64,000 nt of DNA from the NCBI RefSeq assembly GCF_008932115.1, contig NZ_CP044543.1, forward strand, positions 1 through 64,000, read 5' to 3'. The position numbers were made by a program, and so were the translations under genes. The notes beneath the pieces were generated by a model. That model worked only from the letters and a program-made list of their open reading frames with translations. It did not search any database and was not told the DNA's origin. Shown here piece after piece: positions 17,518 to 26,052 of this stretch. Position 1 is the stretch's first letter. Each line of letters opens with the position of its first letter. The DNA is from Bradyrhizobium betae. GTDB lineage: Bacteria; Pseudomonadota; Alphaproteobacteria; Rhizobiales; Xanthobacteraceae.

Positions 17518-18102
17518 ATGAACGACATCGTCCTCGCCGTCTCACCGCGAGCATCCAGAGGCCTCGTCGTCGTGCCCAACCCTCATGACTTTCACACCCC
17601 GCAACCGTCCTACACCAGGGACGAGCTGCTGAGATCGAGCGAGGGCGGCTATTTCGGCCCAGGCAATGCGCAATTGCCGGCACCGCCCATGCTGATGATG
17701 GACCGCATCACCGAGATCAGCGTGGACGGCGGCGAATTCGGCAAGGGCCACATTGTCGGCGAGCTCGATATCACGCCTTGCCACTGGTTCTTCGATTGCC
17801 ACTTTCGCGGTGACCCGATCATGCCGGGAAGCCTCGGCCTCGATGCGATGTGGCAGATGATCGGCTACTGGCTCGGCTGGTCGGGCTCACCTGGCAAAGG
17901 CCGCGCCATCGGCGTCGGCGAAGTGGAGGCCACGGGATTCATCACGCCGGATACAGCATGCGTGCGCTATGAGGTCGCCATGCGCATGGTCCGGCGCGGC
18001 AAGCTGGTGCTCGGAATTGCCGATGGCCGCGTGCTTGCGGACGGCGTCTGTGTCTTCACAGCCAAGGATATGCGGGTCGGCCTGACGAAGGCCGTGGAGT
18101 GA
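17518..18102 (+). CDS. fabA: FabA-family 3-hydroxydecanoyl-ACP dehydratase
   Basis: FabA-type enzymes dehydrate 3-hydroxyacyl-ACP and can isomerise the trans-2 to the cis-3 double bond, opening unsaturated fatty acid synthesis. The family core is intact: catalytic His95 in WFFDCHFRGDP and Asp109 in LGLDAMWQMIGYW. The usual PVMPGCLG reads PIMPGSLG (Cys to Ser). The 194-residue protein is about 22 residues longer than usual at the N-terminus. An internal ATG start is not evident, so the extension may be real or the start may be misplaced. The usual fabB and fabI partners are absent here, suggesting a second, stand-alone paralogue. It overlaps nothing and ends at a hairpin shared with the convergent tfoX-like gene. 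Confidence 0.82.
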   Translation: MNDIVLAVSPRASRGLVVVPNPHDFHTPQPSYTRDELLRSSEGGYFGPGNAQLPAPPMLMMDRITEISVDGGEFGKGHIVGELDITPCHWFFDCHFRGDPIMPGSLGLDAMWQMIGYWLGWSGSPGKGRAIGVGEVEATGFITPDTACVRYEVAMRMVRRGKLVLGIADGRVLADGVCVFTAKDMRVGLTKAVE

Positions 18103-18108
18103 AGTCTC

Positions 18109-18130
18109 GTAGGGTGATCACGCACCCTAC
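18109..18130. terminator. Hairpin between convergent fabA-like and tfoX-like genes
   Basis: GTAGGGTG-ATCACG-CACCCTAC is a perfect 8-bp stem lying between two convergent stops. It has no T run. It could slow both transcripts and resembles a short intergenic repeat common in bradyrhizobia. Confidence 0.4.
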
Positions 18131-18561
18131 CGCACCGCTCTCTTGGTCACTCTCTTGGCCTGACGCTTCTTGGCCGCAGGCTCCTTCGCCGCGGCCTTTT
18201 TCGCCGGCTTGCTCGCCGCTTTCTTCTTCGGCCGCTTCACCTTAGCGCGCTGGGCGGCGGCGAGCGCAGCCCTCGCCCATCTGACGAGATCCTCGGAATC
18301 GTCGAACAGGCGCGCCGGCAACTCCCAATAGGAATTGACCGTCACGGTCTTGGCCCGGGTCGAATACTGGAACGGTTTTGAGCCTTCCGCTTCAAAGTCC
18401 GGAATGGTCACCTCGTCGGCGCGGAAGAACAGGCCGGCGCGCAGGGCGAGCGCGAAGTTGATGCCGTCGGCGGAGATGCCGTAGCCGGAAAACATCTTGC
18501 GGATGGTGACGGGGCCGAAATCGGCAAACAGGTCGATCAGGAATTCACGGTCCATGGGCAC
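18127..18561 (-). CDS. TfoX/Sxy N-terminal domain protein with lysine-rich tail
   Basis: A 144-residue protein whose first 90 residues are a TfoX N-terminal domain (LIDLFADFGPVTIRKMFSGYGI, FFRADEVTIPDFEAEG, YWELPARLFDDSEDLVRWAR). The TfoX C-terminal domain is missing. The tail from residue 100 is made of lysine and alanine (KKKAASKPAKKAAAKEPAAKK) and looks like a histone-like DNA-binding arm. In gamma-proteobacteria TfoX controls competence; for alphaproteobacterial single-domain members the role is unknown. A start at the second methionine (18555) is equally possible. Confidence 0.8.
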   Translation of the reverse strand: MPMDREFLIDLFADFGPVTIRKMFSGYGISADGINFALALRAGLFFRADEVTIPDFEAEGSKPFQYSTRAKTVTVNSYWELPARLFDDSEDLVRWARAALAAAQRAKVKRPKKKAASKPAKKAAAKEPAAKKRQAKRVTKRAVR

Positions 18562-18742
18562 CCTCGTGCCCCGGACGCAGCGCAGCGTGCCATAAGCGCG
18601 TCGACGCGCGGCTTCAACACGCTATGGCGCTGCTGAGCGGGGCCCAGCCTTTTGCACCGATGACTATAGCCTGGGTCGCGGCTCTGCGCAGCACCGCAAG
18701 GGCGCTGCAGCGCGTCCGGGGCACGAGAGTATTGAGAAGGCG

Positions 18743-19153
18743 CTACCCGTCGATCTTGGCCGGTCGCAGCTCGACCGACTCGCCGCAGCCGCAGGCGGAG
18801 ACCTGGTTGGGGTTGTTGAAGACGAACTGGGCCTGCATCTTGTCGGCCTTGTAGTCCATCTCGGTGCCGAGCAGGAACAGCACGGCCTTTGGGTCGACCA
18901 GGATCTTGACGCCCTTGTCCTCGACGACCTCGTCGGTCGGGCGGACATCATGGGCGTATTCGACCGTGTAGGACTGGCCGGCACAGCCGCCGTTCTTGAC
19001 GCCGACGCGCAGGCCCACGATCTCGGAGTCCGCGCGGCTCGTCAGCTCGCTGATGCGCTGGGCGGCGGCGTCCGTCAGCCGCATCACCTGCGGGCGCGGG
19101 CGCCGCGGCTTGGGAGTGGATGCTGGTGTCGAGCCTGACGATATCTGGGTCAT
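18743..19153 (-). CDS. sufA: Iron-sulfur cluster assembly scaffold/carrier SufA (HesB/IscA family)
   Basis: An A-type Fe-S carrier that receives clusters from SufBCD and hands them to apoproteins. 136 residues. A proline-rich leader of about 22 residues precedes the domain starting VMRLTDAAAQRISELTS. The three ligand cysteines are present: Cys in VKNGGCAGQSY and the pair in SACGCGES. It is the last gene of the suf operon, 63 bases after sufT, in the same direction. Confidence 0.92.
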   Translation of the reverse strand: MTQISSGSTPASTPKPRRPRPQVMRLTDAAAQRISELTSRADSEIVGLRVGVKNGGCAGQSYTVEYAHDVRPTDEVVEDKGVKILVDPKAVLFLLGTEMDYKADKMQAQFVFNNPNQVSACGCGESVELRPAKIDG

Positions 19154-19216
19154 GTCAATGATGTGGTCCGTTGCGGCGCGAATTCAATGCCGGGGATTCA
19201 GAGCAAGCGTTACGCG

Positions 19217-19588
19217 TCACCACATGTTGAGCACGAGACGGGCCTCGTCGCTCATGCGTTCCGGGGTCCAGGCCGGCTCCCAGACGACTTTGACGTCGAC
19301 CACGCCGACGCCGGGAACGCTGGCAACCGCGTTCTCGACCATGGTCGGCAGTTCGCCGGCGGCCGGACAGTTCGGCGTCGTCAGCGTCATCTGAACGTCG
19401 ACCGAGCGGTCGTCCTTGATCTCGACCTTGTAGATCAGGCCGAGCTCGTAGATGTCGGCCGGGATTTCCGGATCGAACACGGTCTTCAGGCCGGCGATGA
19501 TCTCGGTGGTGAGACGCTCGGTTTCCTCCGGCGGCAGCGCCGAATGGGTCTCCATCGGATTGGCTTTGATGTCGGCCGTGTCACTCAT
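19217..19588 (-). CDS. sufT: SUF system Fe-S assembly protein SufT (MIP18/DUF59 family)
   Basis: A 123-residue DUF59 protein involved in maturing Fe-S proteins together with the SUF machinery. It shows the family signature FDPEIPADIYELGLIYKVEI and LTTPNCPAAGELP, with the conserved cysteine. The first 35 residues are an extension rich in Glu and Thr. Its start overlaps the sufS stop by four bases (ATGA), so the two are translationally coupled. Confidence 0.92.
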   Translation of the reverse strand: MSDTADIKANPMETHSALPPEETERLTTEIIAGLKTVFDPEIPADIYELGLIYKVEIKDDRSVDVQMTLTTPNCPAAGELPTMVENAVASVPGVGVVDVKVVWEPAWTPERMSDEARLVLNMW

Positions 19589-20832
19589 GCGAACAAATCC
19601 CGCGCTTTCAGCAGCGCCTGTGCCAGATGATCGACTTCTTCCCGCGTATTATACATGCCGAACGAGGCCCGGCAGGTGGCCGTGACGTTGAACCGCTCTA
19701 AAAGCGGCATCACGCAGTGGGTGCCGGCGCGCACCGCGATGCCCTGGCGGTCGATCACGGTGGCGACGTCGTGGGCGTGGGCGCCCTTGAGCTCGAAGGA
19801 GATCACCGGGCCCTTGCCCCGCGCGGTACCGATCAGCCGCAGCGAGTTGATCTCGCGCAGCTTCTCCTGGGCGTAGGTGACCAGATCGTGCTCGTGCGCG
19901 GCGATGCTCTCCTTGCCGATCGAGTTGACATAGTCGATGGCCGCGCCAAGGCCCACCGCCTCGACGATCGCGGGCGTTCCGGCCTCGAATTTGTGTGGGG
20001 GATCGCCATAGGTGACGATGTCGCGCGAGACCTCGCGGATCATCTCGCCGCCGCCATTGAAGGGGCGCATCGCGACGAGGTGGTCGTACTTGGCCCAGAG
20101 CACGCCGATGCCGGTCGGGCCATAGACCTTGTGACCGGTGAAGACGTAGAAATCGCAGCCGATGTCCTGGACGTCGACGGGCAGATGCACCGCGGCCTGG
20201 CTGCCGTCGACCAGCACGGGGATGCCGCGGGCGTGGGCGATCTTCACGACGTCTTTGACCGGAACGATGGTGCCGAGCGCGTTCGACATCTGCGTGATCG
20301 CGACCAGCTTGGTCTTCGACGTCAGCAGCTTCTCGAACTCGTCGATGAGGAAATTGCCCTCGTCGTCGACCGGCGCCCATTTGATCACCGCACCCTGGCG
20401 TTCCCTGAGGAAATGCCATGGCACGATGTTGGAATGGTGCTCCATGATCGAGATGACGATCTCGTCGCCCTCTTTGATATTCGGCCCGCCCCAGGACGAT
20501 GCGACCAGATTGATCGCCTCCGTCGCGTTGCGGGTGAAGATCACTTCCTCGGTCCGCGGTGCATTGATGAACTGCGCGACCTTGGTGCGGCCGCCCTCAT
20601 AGGCTTCCGTCGCGGCATTGGCGAGGTAGTGCAGGCCGCGATGCACGTTGGCATATTCGCTGGTATAGGCCTGCGTCATGCGGTCGAGCACCGCGAGAGG
20701 CTTCTGCGCAGACGCCGCGTTGTCGAGATAAACGAGCGGCTTGCCGTAGACCTGCATGGCGAGCGCCGGAAAATCCTGGCGCACGCGCGCAACGTCATAA
20801 GCGCCGTTCTTGACTGCCGGATGCGTGCTCAT
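19585..20832 (-). CDS. sufS: Cysteine desulfurase SufS
   Basis: A PLP enzyme that takes sulfur from cysteine to feed Fe-S assembly. 415 residues, usual length. It has RVRQDFPALAMQVYGKPLVYLDNAASAQKP at the N-terminus and the PLP lysine in FTGHKVYGPTGIGVLW. The active-site cysteine lies in ATCRASFGMYNT, which is the class II (SufS) form. The start overlaps the sufD stop and its stop overlaps the sufT start. No sufE is present in this block. A second, class I desulfurase sits at the head of the same gene group. Confidence 0.94.
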   Translation of the reverse strand: MSTHPAVKNGAYDVARVRQDFPALAMQVYGKPLVYLDNAASAQKPLAVLDRMTQAYTSEYANVHRGLHYLANAATEAYEGGRTKVAQFINAPRTEEVIFTRNATEAINLVASSWGGPNIKEGDEIVISIMEHHSNIVPWHFLRERQGAVIKWAPVDDEGNFLIDEFEKLLTSKTKLVAITQMSNALGTIVPVKDVVKIAHARGIPVLVDGSQAAVHLPVDVQDIGCDFYVFTGHKVYGPTGIGVLWAKYDHLVAMRPFNGGGEMIREVSRDIVTYGDPPHKFEAGTPAIVEAVGLGAAIDYVNSIGKESIAAHEHDLVTYAQEKLREINSLRLIGTARGKGPVISFELKGAHAHDVATVIDRQGIAVRAGTHCVMPLLERFNVTATCRASFGMYNTREEVDHLAQALLKARDLFA

Positions 20833-22133
20833 TGGCGGCGCTCCAGCCAGCGCTCGGCAATGCCGATCACGTGCTCGCGCAGATCATCGTCGGCGATCTG
20901 CTCGATGGCCTCACCGACGAAGGCCTGGATCAGCAGCGCCTGGGCCTGCTTCTCGGGCAGGCCGCGCGCCTTCAGGTAGAACAGCAGGCTGTCGTCGAGC
21001 GCGCCGGCGGTGGCGCCGTGGCCGCAGGAGACGTCGTCCGCGAAGATCTCGAGCTCGGGCTTGTTGTCGGCCTCGGCTTCGTCCGAGAGCAGCAGCGCGC
21101 GAATCATCATCTTGCCGTCGGTCTTCTGCGCGTCGGGACGGACGATGATGCGGCCCTGGAACACCGAATGAGCACGATCGTCCAGCACGGCGCGGAAGAC
21201 CTCGCGGCTGACGCAATTCGGCACGGCGTGGTCAACGACCAACGTGGTGTCGCCATGTTCGGTCTTCTGCAAGAGGTTCGCACCGTTGACCAGGAGCTCA
21301 CTGCCCTCGCCCGCCAGCGTGATGAAGCCCTGCAGGCGGCTGACGGCTGCACCGGTCGTCATATTGAAGAAGTTCAGCTTGGTGTTCGCACCGACCGTGA
21401 CGAACTGCGAGGTGATGTTCACGGCATCGGGCGCATCGTCCATCAGGCGAAGATGCGCGACGTCGGCGTTGTCTCCGATCGTCACGATGACGGCGTCGTT
21501 GACCTGGTAGGCGCTCGCACCCGCCGCGACGAAGCTCTCGATGATCGTCGCACGGGCGCCGTTCCCGACCTTCACCTGCGAACGGGTGAAAGCCGACGCG
21601 GAAGCGGCGGTCGCGATCTGCATGATCTGGATCGGCGCGGACAGCTGCGCGCCGTCCGCGATCGACAAAACGACGCCGTCGGTCGCCATCGCGGCATTCA
21701 GCGCGATCACGGCATCGGTAGTCGCGGTCTTCAGCAGGCCGGAATCCTGCTCCAGCGTCTCCCGCAACGTCTTAAAGCCCGCCTCGGCGGCGAGCGCCCT
21801 GGCGTCGGAGAGATCGGCCGCGAAGACGCCGTCGACCAGCACGAGCTTGCGGGCACCGGCAATCGCATGCGCCTTCACCGCGTCCGCGGCGCGCTTCAGC
21901 GCGGCCGCATCGGGCGCGGCTGCCAGCGGCAGCACCTCGCCGACCAGCGCGCGCAGATCGGTGTATTTCCACTCCTCGATCCGCCGATGCGGCAGGCCGA
22001 GACGCTCATAGATCTCGAACGCCTCGCGGCGGACCGCGATCACGGACGGCGAACCCGGCAGCCGGCCTTCGGCGCTGGCGAAGAGATCGCTCAGCGCGCG
22101 GTCCTGTCCGGTCTTTGCCACAGCAACGTTCAT
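20829..22133 (-). CDS. sufD: Fe-S cluster assembly protein SufD
   Basis: SufD pairs with SufB on the SufC ATPase dimer to form the cluster-building scaffold. 434 residues. The start MNVAVAKTGQDRALSDL at 22133 is chosen because the frame upstream reads arginine-rich nonsense and lies inside sufC. Family segments include LPHRRIEEWKYTDLRAL, the beta-helix region, and the C-terminal CGHGATAGALDDSLLFYLKARGLPE. It is 11 bases after sufC and overlaps sufS by four bases. Confidence 0.93.
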   Translation of the reverse strand: MNVAVAKTGQDRALSDLFASAEGRLPGSPSVIAVRREAFEIYERLGLPHRRIEEWKYTDLRALVGEVLPLAAAPDAAALKRAADAVKAHAIAGARKLVLVDGVFAADLSDARALAAEAGFKTLRETLEQDSGLLKTATTDAVIALNAAMATDGVVLSIADGAQLSAPIQIMQIATAASASAFTRSQVKVGNGARATIIESFVAAGASAYQVNDAVIVTIGDNADVAHLRLMDDAPDAVNITSQFVTVGANTKLNFFNMTTGAAVSRLQGFITLAGEGSELLVNGANLLQKTEHGDTTLVVDHAVPNCVSREVFRAVLDDRAHSVFQGRIIVRPDAQKTDGKMMIRALLLSDEAEADNKPELEIFADDVSCGHGATAGALDDSLLFYLKARGLPEKQAQALLIQAFVGEAIEQIADDDLREHVIGIAERWLERRQ

Positions 22134-22144
22134 CGCAAAATTCC

Positions 22145-22897
22145 TTACGCGGCGTCCTCGAACTGGGCGTAGCCGGTCGCTTCCAGCTCGAGCGCCAGTT
22201 CCTTGCCGCCGCTCTTCACGACACGGCCCTTCGACATCACGTGCACGATGTCGGGGACGATGTAGTTCAGGAGCCGCTGATAGTGGGTGATGACGACCAT
22301 CGCGCGCTTGGGCGAATGCAGCGCGTTGACGCCGTCGGCCGCGATGCGCAGCGCGTCGATATCGAGGCCGGAATCCATCTCGTCGAGGATGCACAGGCTC
22401 GGCTCGAACAGCGCCATCTGCAGCACCTCGTTGCGCTTCTTCTCACCGCCGGAAAAGCCGACATTGACGCCGCGCTTGAGCATGTCCTGCGGGATGTTCA
22501 GCGACTTCGAGACCTCGCGGACTTTCTTCAGGAAGTCCGGCGTCGAATATTCACTCTCGCCGCGCGCCTTGCGCTGCGCGTTCAGTGCGGTGCGCAGGAA
22601 CGTCATGGTGGCAACGCCGGGAATCTCGACCGGATACTGGAACGCTAGGAACACGCCCTTGGCCGCGCGCTCTTCCGGTTTCATCTCCAGCAGGTCTTCG
22701 CCCTTGAACAGGATCTGGCCGCCGGTGACCTCATAGCCCGGCTTGCCGGCGATGACGTGGGAGAGCGTCGACTTGCCGGAGCCGTTCGGCCCCATGATGG
22801 CGTGGATTTCGCCCTCGTTCACGGTCAGCGTCAGCCCGTGGAGAATCTCGCGCTCCTCGACACGAACCTGCAGGTCTTTCACTTCAAGCAAAGCCAT
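22145..22897 (-). CDS. sufC: Fe-S cluster assembly ATPase SufC
   Basis: The ABC-type ATPase that drives SufB-SufD. Walker A GPNGSGKST, ABC signature FSGGEKKRNE, Walker B LCILDEMDSGLD and H-loop VITHY are all intact. The start is set at MALLEVKDLQVRV (22897), not the in-frame ATG ten codons earlier, because the family starts there. 250 residues. It sits between sufB (61 bases upstream) and sufD. Confidence 0.95.
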   Translation of the reverse strand: MALLEVKDLQVRVEEREILHGLTLTVNEGEIHAIMGPNGSGKSTLSHVIAGKPGYEVTGGQILFKGEDLLEMKPEERAAKGVFLAFQYPVEIPGVATMTFLRTALNAQRKARGESEYSTPDFLKKVREVSKSLNIPQDMLKRGVNVGFSGGEKKRNEVLQMALFEPSLCILDEMDSGLDIDALRIAADGVNALHSPKRAMVVITHYQRLLNYIVPDIVHVMSKGRVVKSGGKELALELEATGYAQFEDAA

Positions 22898-22958
22898 CTT
22901 GGTATCCAGTTTATTCAATTGATGCATGGAGCGCCGCAGCGCACCGCGAGGGTCGGAG

Positions 22959-24455
22959 CTAACCGACCGACCCTTCGAGCGAGATCGAGATCAGCTTCTG
23001 CGCTTCCACCGCGAATTCCATCGGCAGTTGCTGCAGCACGTCCTTGACGAAGCCGTTGACGACGAGGCCGACGGCCTCTTCCTGGCTGAGCCCGCGCTGG
23101 ATGCAATAGAACAGCACGTCCTCGGAGATCTTCGAGGTCGTCGCCTCATGCTCGAACGTCGCCGAGGAGTTCTTGGCCTCGATGTAGGGCACGGTGTGCG
23201 CGCCGCATTTGTCGCCGATCAGCAGCGAGTCGCAGGCGGTGAAGTTGCGCGCGCCGGTCGCCTTGCGATGGGCAGTGACGAGGCCGCGATAGGTGTTCTG
23301 CGACTTGCCGGCGGCGATGCCCTTGGAGATGATCCGGCTCGACGTGTTCTTGCCGAGATGAATCATCTTGGTACCGGAATCGACCTGCTGATAGCCGTTC
23401 GAGATCGCGATCGAATAGAACTCGCCGCGCGAATTGTCGCCGCGCAGGATGCAGCTCGGGTACTTCCAGGTGATCGCCGACCCCGTCTCGACTTGGGTCC
23501 AGGAGATCTTGGAATTGTTGCCGCGACAGTCGCCACGCTTGGTGACGAAATTGTAGATGCCGCCCTTGCCTTCCGAATTGCCGGGATACCAGTTCTGCAC
23601 CGTCGAATATTTGATCTCGGCATCGTCGTGGGCGACGAGCTCGACCACGGCGGCGTGCAGCTGGTTCTCGTCGCGCTGCGGCGCGGTGCAGCCTTCGAGA
23701 TAGGAGACGTAGGAGCCCTTGTCGGCGATGATCAGAGTGCGCTCGAACTGGCCGGTGTTGCGCTCGTTGATGCGGAAATAGGTCGACAGCTCCATCGGGC
23801 AGCGCACGCCCGGCGGCACGTAGACGAACGAGCCGTCGGAAAACACCGCCGAGTTCAGCGTCGCGTAGAAATTGTCCGAGGTCGGAACAACGGAGCCCAG
23901 ATACTTCTGCACCAGCTCGGGATGCTCGCGGATCGCCTCCGAGATCGGCATGAAGATCACGCCGGCCTTCTTCAGCTCGGCCTTGAAAGTGGTCGCAACC
24001 GAGACCGAATCGAACACCGCGTCGACCGCGATCTTGCGGCGGGCCGGATCTTGCTCACCGGGCTTGGGCTCGACGCCTTCGAGCATCGCGACTTCCCGCA
24101 AGGGGATGCCGAGCTTCTCGTAGGTCTTCAGGATCTCCGGATCGATCTCGTCGAGCGAGGTGATCGTCTTCTTCGGCTTCGGCGCCGAATAGTAGTAGAG
24201 GTCCTGGAAGTCGATCTTGGGATAGTCGACGCGGGCCCAGGTCGGCTCGGTCATGGTCAGCCAGCGCCGATACGCCTCGAGCCGCCACTGGAGCATCCAG
24301 GCGGGTTCGTTCTTCTTCTCGGAGATGAACTTGACGGTTTCTTCCGACAGCCCCTTGGGGGCCTTGTCGGACTCGATCAGGGTCTCAAACCCATAACGAT
24401 ACTGATCGACGTCGATGCGCTTCACGCGATCGACCGTCTCTTGCACGGCTGGCAT
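22959..24455 (-). CDS. sufB: Fe-S cluster assembly protein SufB
   Basis: The main scaffold of the SUF complex, on which the cluster is built. 498 residues from [16 protein letters not shown] (24455); an in-frame ATG eight codons upstream is less likely because family members start near the chosen site. Conserved stretches include [19 protein letters not shown] strands, [26 protein letters not shown] and C-terminal [19 protein letters not shown] sequence. It lies 113 bases downstream of the iscS-like gene, with an Irr-box-like palindrome in the gap, so it may have its own promoter. Confidence 0.95.
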   Translation of the reverse strand: MPAVQETVDRVKRIDVDQYRYGFETLIESDKAPKGLSEETVKFISEKKNEPAWMLQWRLEAYRRWLTMTEPTWARVDYPKIDFQDLYYYSAPKPKKTITSLDEIDPEILKTYEKLGIPLREVAMLEGVEPKPGEQDPARRKIAVDAVFDSVSVATTFKAELKKAGVIFMPISEAIREHPELVQKYLGSVVPTSDNFYATLNSAVFSDGSFVYVPPGVRCPMELSTYFRINERNTGQFERTLIIADKGSYVSYLEGCTAPQRDENQLHAAVVELVAHDDAEIKYSTVQNWYPGNSEGKGGIYNFVTKRGDCRGNNSKISWTQVETGSAITWKYPSCILRGDNSRGEFYSIAISNGYQQVDSGTKMIHLGKNTSSRIISKGIAAGKSQNTYRGLVTAHRKATGARNFTACDSLLIGDKCGAHTVPYIEAKNSSATFEHEATTSKISEDVLFYCIQRGLSQEEAVGLVVNGFVKDVLQQLPMEFAVEAQKLISISLEGSVG

Positions 24456-24538
24456 TCTATCCTCCGCTCGCGGTTTCAAGGACCGCGGTGGATCAAACTC
24501 TGACGAGTATTACGATGTCTTTTGGCAGAAAGCACGTG

Positions 24539-24555
24539 CTTAGAACCGTTCAAGC
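24539..24555 (-). promoter_or_regulatory. Candidate Irr (ICE) box upstream of sufB
   Basis: Read on the minus strand the 17-mer is GCTTGAACGGTTCTAAG. It matches 10 of the 14 fixed positions of the published Irr-box pattern TTTAGAA-N3-TTCTAAA and is roughly palindromic. It lies about 85 bases before the sufB start. In rhizobia Irr is known to repress suf genes under low iron or heme. No binding evidence is available here. Confidence 0.45.
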
Positions 24556-24568
24556 CGTGTTTCATCGC

Positions 24569-25708
24569 TTAGGCTCTAAGTAGGGTATTACCGAGCTTTC
24601 GCCAAGCCTCTAACGTCCTGTTGATGTCATCGGGGTCCGTGGACCAGCCCAGACTGAGACGCACCGCTCCCTGGGCCACGGCGGCATCATACCCCATCGC
24701 CGACAGCACGCGGGACGGCTGCACCTTGCCCGAGGAACAGGCTGAACCGGAGGACACGGCCACGCCTTCGAGGTCGAAACCGATCACCGCGGTCTCGGCC
24801 TTGAGGCCCGGTGCTGTAAAGAGAACGGTATTTGGCAACCGCCCAACATCTTCTGCGAAGACCGTCGCGCCCGCAACCTCGTGCAGGCCATTCTCCAAGC
24901 GATTTCTGAGGATTGCTATCCGCTCCGCATCCTCCGGCAGAGCCTGAAGCGCGGCCTTCACGGCCGCCCCGAAGCCGGCGATGCCCGCCACATTCTCGGT
25001 TCCCGCACGGCGGTTCTGCTCCTGCCCGCCGCCCCGCAGCACCGGTTCGAGCTCGGCAACTCCCTCGGCCACGACCAGCGCGCCGACGCCCTTGGGGCCG
25101 CCGATCTTGTGCGCAGAAAAGGTCGCAAGGTCTGCTCCCACTGCATTGATATCGAACGGAATTTTCCCCAGCGCCTGGATCGCATCGACATGCAGAAGGC
25201 CACCGGCCTCGCGAACGATCTGGCTGGCCTCCCTGACCGGCTGGATCGCCCCCGTCTCGTTGTTGGCCGCCATGATCGAAACCAGTGCCGGCGGACCGTC
25301 TCCGAGCCGCGCCCTGAGATGGTCGGGGTCGATCACGCCGGAGCGTGTGACCCGGATCTGGCCGATCCTGTCGGCCGGGAACCGGCCGCCCGCCAGCACC
25401 GAGGCATGCTCGATGGCCGAGACCAGCAGCCGCTCGACGGGACCGCCGGATCGCCCCCGCAAGCCGGGCGACAGCGCCAGCGCATTAGCCTCCGTTCCGG
25501 CGGAGGTGAAGACAACGTTGCGCGGCAACGCCCCCACCGCCGCGGCAAGCGTGGCGCGGGCGTCCTCGACCAGCCGCCGCGCCTCCCGCCCCTCGGCATG
25601 GACCGAGGAGGGATTGCCGATCAGGTCGTACGCGGCGAGCATCGCAGCCCGTGCCTCGACGCGAAGCGGCGTGGTCGCATTCCAGTCGAGATAAACGCGC
25701 CTTGACAT
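24569..25708 (-). CDS. Class I cysteine desulfurase (IscS/NifS-like)
   Basis: A 379-residue PLP-dependent cysteine desulfurase of the NifS/IscS class. It shows YLDWNATTPLR at the N-terminus, EHASVL, PLP lysine in FSAHKIGGPKGVGALVV, RAGTENVAGI, and the class I loop cysteine in SSGSACSSGKVQPS. It leads the suf group and differs from SufS at 19585-20832 in class and loop, so the operon carries two desulfurases. A perfect palindrome GTAATATATTAC lies only five bases before its ATG and there is no good ribosome site. The alternative, a role in tRNA thiolation, cannot be excluded. Confidence 0.88.
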   Translation of the reverse strand: MSRRVYLDWNATTPLRVEARAAMLAAYDLIGNPSSVHAEGREARRLVEDARATLAAAVGALPRNVVFTSAGTEANALALSPGLRGRSGGPVERLLVSAIEHASVLAGGRFPADRIGQIRVTRSGVIDPDHLRARLGDGPPALVSIMAANNETGAIQPVREASQIVREAGGLLHVDAIQALGKIPFDINAVGADLATFSAHKIGGPKGVGALVVAEGVAELEPVLRGGGQEQNRRAGTENVAGIAGFGAAVKAALQALPEDAERIAILRNRLENGLHEVAGATVFAEDVGRLPNTVLFTAPGLKAETAVIGFDLEGVAVSSGSACSSGKVQPSRVLSAMGYDAAVAQGAVRLSLGWSTDPDDINRTLEAWRKLGNTLLRA

Positions 25709-26052
25709 GAAAGTAATATATTACCTTAGAGGCGAGAGCTGCTTCGCCTATTTCGATGCCCGACATGGGCTGCTGCTGGCCACTTGGCAACCGTGATTCC
25801 GGTCCGCGCCGCGCCATGACATGCCGGTGACACGCTAACATCTTGACCCCATTGCGGGATGTTCAAGATGCTTGCTTTTTGACCCACGCCTCATGTTAGA
25901 ACGCGCGCGTCAGTTCACCGCGCGCCGCTCGCGCATCATCCGAGGGCGCCGCTCCACCCTTCCATTCGCGGCTTGGTCGGCACAGCAGCCGATGAAGTCC
26001 GTGCAATCGGTTGGTTGTTGAGGACCGCCTTCAAGGGATCAAGAGATCATCC
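25709..26052. other. Divergent intergenic region, iscS-like gene / hydrolase
   Basis: These 344 bases hold the AT-rich palindrome GTAATATATTAC at 25713-25724, which contains TATATT and could be both an operator and a -10 element for the iscS-like gene. The rest is GC-rich without repeats. It shows no convincing open frame; one frame stays open upstream of the hydrolase from 26011 but lacks a ribosome site. Confidence 0.5.
25713..25724 (-). promoter_or_regulatory. Perfect 12-bp palindrome abutting the iscS-like start
   Basis: GTAATATATTAC, extended by AA/TT pairs to 16 of 18 symmetric bases, lies at -5 to -16 from the ATG. Binding here would block both transcription and ribosome entry. It has the AT-rich symmetry of Rrf2- or MarR-type operators, but the factor is not known. 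Confidence 0.4.
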
